From: Streptomyces sp. NBC_00576
GTDB taxonomy: Bacteria > Actinomycetota > Actinomycetes > Streptomycetales > Streptomycetaceae
DNA: 64,000 nt
Reading direction: 5' to 3'
Assembly (NCBI RefSeq): GCF_036345175.1
Contig: NZ_CP107780.1
Location: 5,704,001 to 5,768,000 of the forward strand
A model generated the notes under the pieces. The model searched no databases. It was given only the letters and a program-made list of their open reading frames with translations, and was not told where the DNA came from. Position numbers and translations under genes: made by a program. This document shows, one piece after another, positions 27,601-35,472 of the stretch. The number at the start of each line of letters is the position of its first letter. Within the stretch, counting starts at the first letter, position 1.

Positions 27601-27718
27601 GGCCGGCGCCACCTCGTACTACCGGGTGCAGGTCCTCGGTGGGGACGGCGACATCCCCGGGCTGGTCGGATACGGAGCCGTCCCGGGCACCCGCCCGGCG
27701 GCGACTGCCTCCGACTGA
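24608..27718 (+). CDS. Secreted PA14 / multi-fibronectin-III protein
   Basis: 1036 residues. The start has GAGGAAGG directly upstream; ATG 24620 is an alternative. A signal peptide (about 1-45) is followed by a PA14-type beta-sandwich (about 55-190: YYPNTTLTG, GVRWTMRRNF, DGIRVWIDGK, AGTHTVRIDY). About eight fibronectin type III repeats follow (for example WARNAEADLAGYRVYRS, WFAVTAVDRAGNQS, YYRVTAVDTAGNES). PA14 and FnIII modules bind sugars or act as spacers; no catalytic domain is visible. It is an extracellular, probably polysaccharide-binding protein. A strong terminator follows. Confidence 0.88.
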   Translation: MTPRMGRPVPPQSRVRASHRLLWPVTTAAAGAALIASTVQAPPQPQARPDAAPVASVSCADGVWKADYYPNTTLTGTPRKSLCDKAVGENWGTGHPAGISLPNDRFGVRWTMRRNFGGGGPFLLKTAAQDGIRVWIDGKRHVDLWRDYASTQRASVKVTVPAGTHTVRIDYAAVTGSANVAVSLAPTTPDRTAPLAPGSAKAVPGDARATVSWARNAEADLAGYRVYRSTSTPVAIDTAHRISGANPLTGTSFTSTGLRNGTKYWFAVTAVDRAGNQSRASANVSAVPADKTPPRAPDVLGAEGYGDIDLNGNGVPDSGDDLGENFLTWGPSWDDDFSTADSFAGYHVYRATAPGGPWTRIRSADAGVVQDNGYSDKGAPIGITAYYRVTAVDTAGNESAPATTEPGEYARNVASALRPDTGLYPPQRPTGLMGASSGDKAVLDWTSNPWGSPVYGLTAGYQVQSASSVSGPWGLLAGADTPRTSPWFTDTGLPAGGTRYYRVRAVGKTVDADTPRTYSAWTAPVSVSRPLPPDTTPPAAPDAPEVTAPVGASTATLTWTSDGWPAYSQDFAGYQITRSANAAGPFTDSGSPARPQCQAVPGTEIQVRCTLTDDLIDADASPYYRVVAVDQLGNRSSGTVVRLKRLTSSAPTGLTATRDNGGLLLDWNDYPLPEVYRYYLYRTTYGGACDTNAFTFETANSYYLDTDPYSKARYCLTVRDFDGNYSDPAWIDVSDEPGPAPQIPEWPTAVATTDGIRLTWQVNDRTAARYEVWRRAETDAAHTKVADIPATTSPDWTDTGALAGVPTCYRTVAVNAEGARSDFSEDRCTVRPYAEDVARPARPAGLAGRQDGAHVTLSWQPVPGATGYLVYRYWNDATSPGTLIQDQPVTATTVTDTNGLFPSSNANYAVIAVDAAGVRSEAAVLPWVGDGYGASMTLAASGSADGVLLNWAWSCDSDWCPEPSSVTIQRWNTTTQVWDELTSTLPGSAVSYLDTAAPAGATSYYRVQVLGGDGDIPGLVGYGAVPGTRPAATASD

Positions 27719-27744
27719 CACGACACCGGCCCGCCCGCGGCACA

Positions 27745-27773
27745 AAACCCCCAGGTCTTTGACCTGGGGGTTT
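27745..27773. terminator. Strong bidirectional terminator
   Basis: AAACCCCCAGGTC - TTT - GACCTGGGGGTTT is a perfect 13-bp stem flanked by A and T runs. It works for the plus-strand PA14 gene. On the minus strand it directly follows the tRNA-like 3' end at 27778-27805, the position expected for a tRNA gene terminator. Confidence 0.85.
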
Positions 27774-27777
27774 CGCG

Positions 27778-27805
27778 TGGAGCGGGGGACGGGAATCGAA
27801 CCCGC
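27778..27805 (-). other. tRNA-Gly-like 3' end fragment (possible att remnant)
   Basis: On the minus strand GCGGGTTCGATTCCCGT forms a perfect T-arm, followed by CCCCCGC, a T and CCA, which is the acceptor strand and encoded CCA. It resembles bacterial tRNA-Gly 3' ends. The 5' half is absent: the upstream bases do not form an anticodon or D arm. A terminator follows. Such solitary 3' ends are typical of att sites left by tRNA-targeting elements. Confidence 0.55.
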
Positions 27806-27860
27806 CGTGCCCGCTGCGACTCGCTGTGGAGAAACCTTTCTTCCGGGAGGCCGGATGCCG

Positions 27861-30341
27861 TCAGGAGAGCTTGATCAGGGTGTAGTCGTCGCAGTAACCG
27901 GCCGCGGAACCGGCGTCCTTGTAGCAGTAGACCGCCGCCGAGGTGTTGGTGCTCCCGGTGGTGAAGAAGACGGGCTGCTGGGCGTAGGCGGTGCCGGCGG
28001 TACGCAGGTAGGTCTCGGTGCCGCCGAAGCTCTTAACGCCGACGGCGACCTGTTCGCCGCCGGTCGCGACCTTGGCCCAGCCGGCCAGCAGGTAGGTGCC
28101 ACTGGAGGCGAGACCCGTGGCGGACTGCTCGACACCGCTGGTGGCGGCGCCGGTCTGCAGGGAGTAGGTGCCGGTGCGGGCGTTGGAGGCGACCGCGTTG
28201 GACTGGGCGCCGCTGCCGCTACGGGTCCACGGGCTCAGGGAGCCGGTCTCGAAGCCCGCGTTGGTCAGGACGTTGGCCGGCGTGGAGATCCGTTCCACCG
28301 CGAGGTCGTCGCAGTTGCCGGTGCCGGTGCCGCCGGTGTTCTTCCAGCAGTAGATCAGCGCCGAAGTGTTGGAGCCGCCCGTGGTGAACAGCACCGCGGC
28401 CTGGGAGTACGACGTCGTGGCGACGTTGGTGAAGGTCTCCGTACCGCCGTAGCTCTTGACGCCGATCGCGAGGGTTTCTCCGGCGTTCGCCACCTTGGCC
28501 CAACCGGTCAGCAGGTACGTGGTGTTGGGGCTGAGGCCGGTCAGGTTCTGGTTGGCGCCGCTGCCGCTCGCCTGGGTGGTCAGCGCGTAGCCGCCGGTGC
28601 GGGCGCCCGAGGAGGTGACGGAGGGGGCGGCGCCGCTGTTGGTCCAGGGGCTCATCGCGCCGGTCTCGAAACCGGCGTTGGAGACGAGGTTGCCGCCGGT
28701 GCCGTTGTCGGCGCCGATGTTGGGCGCCGCCGTCGCGGAGACCGTGTTGCCGAAGGCGTCCTTGCCGCCGTTGCCGCTGATGACCGCCCCGGCCCGGATC
28801 ACGGGGGAGGAGGGGTGGACCTGGTAGGCGCCGGTGCCGGTGTACGAGGAGGAGGTGTCCGCGTTGCCCGGGTTGCGGAACTCGGGGTCGGTGACGACCT
28901 TCGCCGAGTCGGCCGGCTCGGAGGCCGGGTGGGCGCCGTAGAAGAGGTTGTTGGAGTAGACGGAGCCGGCGCTGGTGGTGAAGTAGCCGCCGGTGCCGTA
29001 GTTGAACACCGCGTTGTTGCGGAACGACAGGGTCCCGGTGATGCTTCCGCCCCGGCGCGAGTACAGGATCGGGGTGTTCAGGCCGCTCTTGTTGACGTAG
29101 ATGCTGTTGTTGTAGATGAGCGGTACGGCGACCGAACTGCCGCTCTTGTTGGGGACGTTGCCGACGAGGTGGAAGACGCCCGTGCCGTGGGTCGGGGTGC
29201 CGGCGGCGGGGCAGCCCGCGTTGGTGCCGTCGTTCTCGCTGACGTTGTAGCGGATCACCGTGCCGTCGCTGGGGACGGTCGAGGTGGGCTCGTTGGCGAT
29301 CGAGAACGGCGGCATGATCAGCATGAAGCCGCCGAGGTTCTGGTGGCTGTAGTTGTACTGGAACGTGGTGTTGTGGTTGCCCCAGTCGACGTCGTAGCCG
29401 GTGCCGTCGGCGCCGTTGACGTGGCAGTACACCTCGTTGTTCTGGACGACGGTGTCGTTGCTGCCGGACATCCAGATACCGGCCGAGGCGCCGTTGCAGT
29501 ACTGGCCGGAGGGCGGGCAGTTGGCCTTCGCGCCGCCGTAGCCGGCCTTGTTGCCGTCGATGAGGGCGCCGTCGTTCTTGACGACGAGGATGTCGTCCGC
29601 GCCGTCGTAGGTCATCGTGTTGTCGCGGATGACCGTGCCTGTGGTCTGGCCGGTGCCCTGGCCGTCCCCGTCCGGGGTGACGGCGACGGCGATGCGGTCG
29701 ACGTGGTCGAAGGTGTTGTTCTCGACCACCACGTCGTCAAACGTGGAGACGGGTGTGGTGTGGTCGGTCTGGACACCGACGCCCGCGTTGGTGGCGTACC
29801 AGCCGCCGGACCAGCCGCTGATGTGGTGGATGCTCATGTCGTGCACCCGGATGTGGTGCAGGACGCCGCCGGAGCTGTTCTCGGCGAGAACACCGGAGCG
29901 GTACGCGGGTGACGCGGCCGGGTTGGTGAGTTCCAGGCCGCCGATCTCCCAGTACTGCTGGTTGAGCAGGTGGATGACGGGGCCGGTGGCGCCGCCCGCG
30001 TTGATGACCGGCTTGGCGCCGGTGCCGTAGGAACCCATCGTGACGGGGCTGCCGGAGGTGCCCGATCCCTGCGGAGTGAGTTGGCCGGAACATGTGGTGC
30101 CGGTGGCGAAGAGGATGTTGTCGCCCGCGCCGAAGGTGGTGTTGTTGACGCCGGTGACGGAGTTCCAGGGGCTGGCCTGGGTGCCGTTGCCGTTGGTCGC
30201 GGCCGAGCAGTTGACGTAGTAGGTGCTGCCCGCCGCCATGGCGGCAGGGGCCGGGAGGAGGAGGGCGCCCGCCAGTGTGGCGAGCAGGGTGAGGACGCGG
30301 GACGCCCTGAGGCCGGGGCGGTCCGATCTGCGACGCTTCAT
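27861..30341 (-). CDS. Secreted right-handed beta-helix protein with two C-terminal carbohydrate-binding-like modules
   Basis: 826 residues from ATG 30341 (AAGGAG eight bases upstream). The signal peptide ends near AMAA. Residues about 38-520 are a parallel beta-helix of Asn-rich coils (VVVENNTFDHV, VIRDNTMTYDG, VVQNNEVYCHV, LSFRNNAVFNYG), the fold of polysaccharide lyases and epimerases such as pectate lyase. Two tandem copies of a roughly 125-residue module follow (each starting NAGFETG..SPW and ending with a YC-x-K..CDD segment), probably sugar-binding. It is last on the minus strand after a GH43 gene and ABC importer genes, so it likely releases the imported sugar. Confidence 0.85.
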   Translation of the reverse strand: MKRRRSDRPGLRASRVLTLLATLAGALLLPAPAAMAAGSTYYVNCSAATNGNGTQASPWNSVTGVNNTTFGAGDNILFATGTTCSGQLTPQGSGTSGSPVTMGSYGTGAKPVINAGGATGPVIHLLNQQYWEIGGLELTNPAASPAYRSGVLAENSSGGVLHHIRVHDMSIHHISGWSGGWYATNAGVGVQTDHTTPVSTFDDVVVENNTFDHVDRIAVAVTPDGDGQGTGQTTGTVIRDNTMTYDGADDILVVKNDGALIDGNKAGYGGAKANCPPSGQYCNGASAGIWMSGSNDTVVQNNEVYCHVNGADGTGYDVDWGNHNTTFQYNYSHQNLGGFMLIMPPFSIANEPTSTVPSDGTVIRYNVSENDGTNAGCPAAGTPTHGTGVFHLVGNVPNKSGSSVAVPLIYNNSIYVNKSGLNTPILYSRRGGSITGTLSFRNNAVFNYGTGGYFTTSAGSVYSNNLFYGAHPASEPADSAKVVTDPEFRNPGNADTSSSYTGTGAYQVHPSSPVIRAGAVISGNGGKDAFGNTVSATAAPNIGADNGTGGNLVSNAGFETGAMSPWTNSGAAPSVTSSGARTGGYALTTQASGSGANQNLTGLSPNTTYLLTGWAKVANAGETLAIGVKSYGGTETFTNVATTSYSQAAVLFTTGGSNTSALIYCWKNTGGTGTGNCDDLAVERISTPANVLTNAGFETGSLSPWTRSGSGAQSNAVASNARTGTYSLQTGAATSGVEQSATGLASSGTYLLAGWAKVATGGEQVAVGVKSFGGTETYLRTAGTAYAQQPVFFTTGSTNTSAAVYCYKDAGSAAGYCDDYTLIKLS

Positions 30342-30457
30342 TGCGGCGCTCCTTGCTGGGTGAATGTGTCCTCCGGGTCGCGGGATGCGACGCGGGTCTT
30401 CCGGTACCGGGCGGGCCGGCCGAAGCGGATACGCCCGGAATCTGTGGCAGGGCGCCT

Positions 30458-31315
30458 TCAGGGTGTGGGGAGCGCCGCCAGGAGGGACGTTTCGAGGACG
30501 GAGGCGTGACGCATGCCCGGCGGAAGCGCCAGGGACACGGGTTCCCACTCCACGCCGTCCTTACTGCGGGCCGCTCCGTATCGCCCTTCGAGGAAGTGGT
30601 CGAAGATCATGACCAACTCGTCCTCGCGGCGGAAGATCGACGGCCCTTCCACCACTGAGGGGGTGACCGGCCCCACGGAGGCGGCGTACGGCCCCCCGGG
30701 GGTGTCGAAGGTGATCAGGTGGATGTCCTTGTGGGCGGTCGCGAGGTCATTGGTGCCGCGCTCGTCCTTGAAGGCCATGAGGAATCCGCCGCCGTCCGCC
30801 TCCCACACGGTCGCGTCGATGACCGAGTGACCGGGGTCGAAGAAGACACCGGGCGCCGAGAACGTCCGGAAGTCCTCGGTGCTGCAGTGCCAGATGCGGT
30901 GGTCCTGGCCGATGTGCTCGTAGTCGCGGCCCTCGGCCGTGCTCCCGGCATCGACGACCGACGACCAGATGAGGTGGTACAGCCCGGTTCCGCGGTCCAG
31001 GAAGAACTCCGGGGCCCAGGCGTTGTGGGCGCCCTCCACGGAGGACATCACCGGGATGAGTTCCTGGGCCGACCAGGTGAGCAGGTCGGCCGACGTGGCG
31101 TGCACGATGCAGGGGCTGGTCCACCCGTCGGTGGCCAGCAGATGGAACAGGCCGTCGGGGCCCACTCCGATGAACGGATCGCGCAGTCTGCCGGTGCCGA
31201 CCGTGCCCCGCAGAACGGGCCGACCGTCGTTCACCGCCGCGAACTCCTCGCCGTCGTGGCTGTAGGCGAGGTGCAGTGCCTCGTCGGCGTCGGTGAAGTA
31301 TGAGACCACGTACAT
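30458..31315 (-). CDS. GH43-like five-bladed beta-propeller glycosidase, cytoplasmic
   Basis: 285 residues without signal peptide. RDPFIGVGPDG, NAWAPEFFLD and VEGPSIFRRED correspond to the blade motifs that carry the catalytic Asp and Glu of GH43/GH62/GH117-like propellers. The family's N-terminal Asp motif is less obvious here, so the reaction (arabinosidase, xylosidase or other) is uncertain. GGAAGGA lies 12 bases before the ATG. It sits between the beta-helix gene and the sugar ABC importer and probably cleaves imported oligosaccharides. Confidence 0.75.
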   Translation of the reverse strand: MYVVSYFTDADEALHLAYSHDGEEFAAVNDGRPVLRGTVGTGRLRDPFIGVGPDGLFHLLATDGWTSPCIVHATSADLLTWSAQELIPVMSSVEGAHNAWAPEFFLDRGTGLYHLIWSSVVDAGSTAEGRDYEHIGQDHRIWHCSTEDFRTFSAPGVFFDPGHSVIDATVWEADGGGFLMAFKDERGTNDLATAHKDIHLITFDTPGGPYAASVGPVTPSVVEGPSIFRREDELVMIFDHFLEGRYGAARSKDGVEWEPVSLALPPGMRHASVLETSLLAALPTP

Positions 31316-31934
31316 CGGTGGGATGGTCCTTCCGGGACGTCGGGGCGCGGGTGCCCCTGGGCGTTGAGGTCGGTCGGGCGGCTGGGAGGCCGCGGATCAG
31401 CGGGATCGGGTGCGCGGACGGCCGAGGGCCGAGGGCCGAGGGCCGAGGGCCGAGGGGAACGGGGCGACCGGGCCGGCCGGTTGAGCGCCGGGGCGTCGAG
31501 GACGCCGGGTGGGGAGCGTGGCTGCTTGGCTCAGTGGGTCAGTGGGTCAGTGGCTGAGCGGGTGGGTGGCTGACTGGGTGGGTGGCTGACCGGATCAGTG
31601 GCCGACTGGGTGGGTGGCTGATCCAGTGGGCTGCCGCTGAGTGGGCCAGTGGCCGAGTGGCCAAGTGGCTGACCGGATCAGTGGCTGAGCCAGTGGGCCG
31701 CCCGCGAGGGCGCGTGCTGCTCGATGGACGTGAGGGACCCGGAGGACCCGGAGGACCCGGAGGACCCGGAGGACCCAGAGCACCCGGGGAACCCAGAGCA
31801 CCCAGAGCACTCGGAGGACCCGGGGAACCCGGGGAACCCGGAGGACGCGGAGGACGCGGAGGACCCGGAGGACGCGGAGCACCCGGAGGACGCGGAGGAC
31901 CCGGGGAACCCGGAGCACCCGGAGGTGCCCGGGC
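31316..31934. repeat. Gene-free gap of low-complexity tandem repeats
   Basis: This 619-bp gap between the GH43 gene and the permease gene has three repeat blocks. A GGCCGAG-type 7-bp repeat lies at about 31420-31456. Irregular repeats of CAGTGGGT / GGGTGGCTGA run over 31530-31690. A long run of GGAGGACCC-type 9-bp repeats spans about 31733-31925. All frames through the last block give only E-D-P-like or G-S-S-like repeats, and no start with a ribosome site exists. I see no gene. Confidence 0.75.
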
Positions 31935-32828
31935 TCATGACTTGACCGCTCCGGCGGACATGCCGGCGACCACCTGGCGCTGGAGGAAGATGAAGATCAG
32001 CAGCAACGGGAGGACACCGAGCAGGGCCGCGGGAAACAAGGTGGTCGGCTGCACGGTGTGCGGGTCGATGAACGAGTACGCGTTGACCATGACGGTCCGC
32101 TTGTCCGGGTTCTGGAGGAACACCAGGGGCACCACCAGGTCGTTCCAGACCTGCAGGGCGACGAAGGTCAGCATCGTGCTCGTGACCGGCCGCAGCAGCG
32201 GCAGGATGATCGTGAAGAACGTACGGAAGGCTCCGCAGCCGTCGAGCGAGGCCGCTTCCTCCAGGTCGACCGGGATGGAGCGGATGAAGCTGGTGTAGAA
32301 GAACACGGCGACCGGGAGATACAGGGCCGTGTAGATGAAGACCACGCCCGCGTAGCTGTCCAGCAGGTTGAGGTCGCGCATCAGCAGGTACAGGGGCGCC
32401 ACCACGACGAACACCGGGATCGACGTCCCCAGGATGAACAGCCGGTACAGCGTGGTGGACCAGTGCTGGGTGATCCGGGCGAGCGGATAGCTGGCGAGTG
32501 AGCCGATCACGGTGATGGCCACACACGAAAGCCCGGTGATGAGCAGGGTGTTGAGGGTGCTCCGCCCGTAGTGGATCTGGTTGAACGCGTCGGTGAAGTT
32601 CTTGAAGGTCAGTGAGTGCGGGATGCCCAGGGGGGAGCGGGCCACGTCCGCCGCCGTGCGCAGTGAGGTGACGACCGTGAAGAGGAACGGCAGGACGAAC
32701 AGCAGGGTCCCCAGGCAGAGCAGGACGGTGCCGAGACCGCCGCCGAGGCGGCGCAGCGGGTGGGGCGAGGCCGCGCCCGTGAGAGCGGGCCGGGTTCCTA
32801 CGGGCGGCGAAGAGATGTCTGAAGTCAT
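31935..32828 (-). CDS. Sugar ABC transporter permease (MalG/CUT1 type)
   Basis: 297 residues from ATG 32828, six membrane spans. The EAA loop that contacts the ATPase is visible as EEAASLDGCGAFRTFF followed by ILPLLRP. The N-terminal LPFLFTVVTSLRTAADV is typical of MalG-like permeases. It is the second permease of the importer, 56 bp downstream of the first. No ATPase gene is present; Streptomyces CUT1 importers usually share the MsiK ATPase encoded elsewhere (established knowledge). Confidence 0.93.
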   Translation of the reverse strand: MTSDISSPPVGTRPALTGAASPHPLRRLGGGLGTVLLCLGTLLFVLPFLFTVVTSLRTAADVARSPLGIPHSLTFKNFTDAFNQIHYGRSTLNTLLITGLSCVAITVIGSLASYPLARITQHWSTTLYRLFILGTSIPVFVVVAPLYLLMRDLNLLDSYAGVVFIYTALYLPVAVFFYTSFIRSIPVDLEEAASLDGCGAFRTFFTIILPLLRPVTSTMLTFVALQVWNDLVVPLVFLQNPDKRTVMVNAYSFIDPHTVQPTTLFPAALLGVLPLLLIFIFLQRQVVAGMSAGAVKS

Positions 32829-32884
32829 GGCGCGATCCGTCAGTTTCCTGTTCGTGATTCGTGTTCGTGTTCCTGTCCGTGCCG

Positions 32885-33757
32885 TCAGATGCGTCGTTCG
32901 CGGAGCCGGAGCAAGGAGGAGGTGGCGCTGGACAGGACGACCACGGTCACGAGGAGGACCACCGACAGCGCGACTCCGTAGGCGAACTTCCCGCCGCCGA
33001 AGACATTGCGGTACACGAGGAGGGTCAGCGTGTCCGTGGCGCCGGCCGGGCCGCCGTTGGTCAGCACGAGGGGGAACTCGAAGACCTTCAGCGAGCCGAT
33101 GAGGCTGAGCGTCACGTTGACGGTGAGCGCGGGGGCGAGCAGCGGCCACTCGATGCTGACGAAGCGACGCCAGCCGCTCGCGCCGTCCAGCGCGGCCGCC
33201 TCCAGCAGTTCGGTCGGCATGCTCATATAGCTGGCGAGGAAGATCGCGCAGGAGTAACCGGTGAACATCCAGATGTTGACGGCGGCCACCGAGTAGAGCG
33301 CGGTGGAGGTGTCGCCGAGCCAGACGTGGTTGAGGCTGTGCAGGCCCATCAGGTCCAGCAGCGCATTGATGCCGCCGGTCGGGGCGAACAGGTACGACCA
33401 GATGAAGGCGGCCATCACCGGGGAGATCAGCGCCGGCGTGAGCAGCACGACGCTGAGCATCTTGCGGACCTTGGGGCGGCGGAACAGCAGGCTCGCGAAG
33501 AGTAGCCCGAGGCCGTTCTGCACGACGACGACCACGGCCGCGTACAGCACGGTGTGCCACAGGGCGGCGGTGACCTTCGGGTCGTCGGCCATGGCACGGT
33601 ACTGGTCGGTGCCGACGAAGTTGGCGATGGGGCCGCCGAGACTGTCGGTCATGCTCAGGTAGACGCCGCGGGCCAGCGGATACAGCATGAACACGCCGTA
33701 CATGACGATCGCCGGCAGCAGGAAGGCGGCCATGGTGGCACGCCGTCGATGGAACAC
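32885..33757 (-). CDS. Sugar ABC transporter permease (MalF/CUT1 type)
   Basis: 290 residues, six membrane spans. The EAA motif reads EAAALDGASGWRRFVSIEWPLLAP. The N-terminus AFLLPAIVMYGVFMLYPLARG is typical of MalF-like inner-membrane subunits. It lies between the binding-protein gene (129 bp upstream) and the second permease. The importer's substrate is probably an oligosaccharide released by the secreted beta-helix protein of the same locus (inference). Confidence 0.93.
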   Translation of the reverse strand: MFHRRRATMAAFLLPAIVMYGVFMLYPLARGVYLSMTDSLGGPIANFVGTDQYRAMADDPKVTAALWHTVLYAAVVVVVQNGLGLLFASLLFRRPKVRKMLSVVLLTPALISPVMAAFIWSYLFAPTGGINALLDLMGLHSLNHVWLGDTSTALYSVAAVNIWMFTGYSCAIFLASYMSMPTELLEAAALDGASGWRRFVSIEWPLLAPALTVNVTLSLIGSLKVFEFPLVLTNGGPAGATDTLTLLVYRNVFGGGKFAYGVALSVVLLVTVVVLSSATSSLLRLRERRI

Positions 33758-33886
33758 GGGGGATCCTCCTCTTGCCCGGATGGCCGTGGCGAGGGTGGGG
33801 GTGGGGGTGGGGTGGGGGCGGTCAGGAGCCGCTGACCGCCCCCGGCTCCACCACCACGGCTGACCAGGGGTGGGTGGCTGGCTGGG

Positions 33887-35155
33887 TTACTTCGCGGACG
33901 CCGCGGTCTGGATGTCCTTGAGCGTCTGCGCGGCGGACGCCTGGCCCAGCAGGTACGCCTGGATCTTGGAGCCGGTGTCGGTCTCGGCGGCCGCGGCGTA
34001 CCAGGAGTTGGAGGGGAGGATCCGGTAACGGCCTTCCTTGAAGGCCGTGGTGAAGGGCGTCGTCTCGGTGCTCTCCGGCGTGGTGCCGCCCGTGAAGGGC
34101 GATTCCGCGTGCTCGGCGTCGAGGTACTTGGCGAGGTTCTCGCTCTGCGACCAGAACTTGACGTACTCGCGTGCCGCGTCACCCTGCTGCGACTGGGAGT
34201 TGACGCCCCACATCGTGCCGGCGAAGAGCATGCTGTTGGGCTTGGTGCCCGTGTCGCCGCCCGGCCAGGGCGCGAACGAGACCGGGAAACCGGCCTTCTT
34301 GATGTTGGAGACCTGCCACGCGCCCTGGTACCAGAAGGCGCTCTTGCCGGCGCTGAAGTCCTGCGGGCCCTGTGCCCACTCGTCGACGCCGAGCTCGTTC
34401 TTCCAGTTGACGTACCCCTTGTCCTCCAGGGTCTTCAACTGCTCCAGCGAGCCCTTCCAGTCCGGGTCGAAGGACGCCTTGCCGCCCAGGAAGTCGGCGT
34501 CCCACTGCTTGTTCTTGTTGTAGACGAGGGTCGAACCGCTCGCCTGGAACACGGAACTGCCGGTCCAGCCGCTCTTGTCGGGCAGCGCGATGGGGTTGAT
34601 GCCGGCCTTCTTGACCTTGGCGAGGTCCGCGAGGAACGTCGGCCAGTCGGCGGGGACCTCGGTGACGCCCGCCTTCTTCAGCAGGTCCATGTTGGCGTAC
34701 AGGCCGATGCCGATCAGTTCCATCGGCATCGCGAGGGTCTTGCCGTCGGCCTGCGCGAACGGCTTGGCGTCCGGGGCGATCTGGCCGGCCCATGACTCCC
34801 CGGACAGGTCGGCCAGGTAGCCGGAGGCGCCCCACTTCTTCATCTTGTCCGTGTCGACCATGATCACGTCGCCGGCCTTGCCGCCGAGCAGCTCGGGCTG
34901 GAGCTTCTGGACGTAGGTGTCGTTCGCGGTGATGTACTCGAAGTCGACCTTGATGTCGGGGTGGGCCGCCTCGAACGCCTTGTTGATCTCCGCGACGTTC
35001 GCCGGCTCCGCGCCGCCGCCCTTCCACGCCTGCACGTGGAGGGTCACCTTGCCGTCTGCGGAGGCACCGGACGACCCGCCCCCGCACGCGGCCAGCGACA
35101 CCGCCATGGCGGCGACCGCGGTGGCGATCGTGAGACCTCTCCCAGAACGCTTCAT
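33887..35155 (-). CDS. Extracellular sugar-binding lipoprotein of the ABC importer
   Basis: 422 residues from ATG 35155, which has GGTGAGG at the right distance; ATG 35167 would add four residues. The signal ends in the lipobox SLAAC. The remainder follows the SBP type-1 sugar-binding fold: VTLHVQAWKGGG, INKAFEAAHPDIKVDF, GDVIMVDTD and FAGTMWGVNSQSQ. It delivers sugar to the permeases encoded downstream. It is transcribed away from the LacI gene through a shared 317-bp region with candidate operators. Confidence 0.93.
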   Translation of the reverse strand: MKRSGRGLTIATAVAAMAVSLAACGGGSSGASADGKVTLHVQAWKGGGAEPANVAEINKAFEAAHPDIKVDFEYITANDTYVQKLQPELLGGKAGDVIMVDTDKMKKWGASGYLADLSGESWAGQIAPDAKPFAQADGKTLAMPMELIGIGLYANMDLLKKAGVTEVPADWPTFLADLAKVKKAGINPIALPDKSGWTGSSVFQASGSTLVYNKNKQWDADFLGGKASFDPDWKGSLEQLKTLEDKGYVNWKNELGVDEWAQGPQDFSAGKSAFWYQGAWQVSNIKKAGFPVSFAPWPGGDTGTKPNSMLFAGTMWGVNSQSQQGDAAREYVKFWSQSENLAKYLDAEHAESPFTGGTTPESTETTPFTTAFKEGRYRILPSNSWYAAAAETDTGSKIQAYLLGQASAAQTLKDIQTAASAK

Positions 35156-35286
35156 TGCATACCTCACCCATCGTCGGTTCGGACCGACTTGTCATCTCTG
35201 AAGGGATGTGAACGGGGTGGTCGGTTTCCGTGTGGGGGAAGGTGCTACATCCGGAAAAGGACCGGTCGACCCGCGTTTGCGGCGAT

Positions 35287-35315
35287 CGTTACTGCCGATG
35301 GCGGGGACTGTAACG
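35287..35315. promoter_or_regulatory. Candidate LacI-family operator
   Basis: CGTTAC (35287-35292) and GTAACG (35310-35315) form an inverted repeat in the divergent region between the binding-protein and LacI genes. A further CGTTAC is at 35426-35431, about 45 bp before the LacI start. Spacing is wider than in classic LacI operators, so this is tentative. Confidence 0.35.
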
Positions 35316-35472
35316 CAAAACTTAGCTGACATCTATAAGTAACTTTGGGTGGTCGACCGACTCGGCCTGGGTGCCCAGGAGCTCCCGTTTCATGGGGGGT
35401 TTCGTTTACGCGCTCACTGCCTTATCGTTACAGTTTCCTGAGCGTTCACGTTCACGGGCAGAAGGAGTTCGG

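Noticed and set aside
24848..27745. 965-residue minus-strand open frame
   Set aside because: Shadow of the PA14/fibronectin gene; no domain or ribosome site.
30458..31315. Glycosyl transferase or sialidase reading of the propeller
   Set aside because: The RDP, APE and EGP motif order fits GH43-like propellers, and no Asp-box repeats are present.
31724..31945. Acidic E-D-P repeat frame of 73 residues
   Set aside because: Direct product of the 9-bp minisatellite; the opposite frames are equally open.
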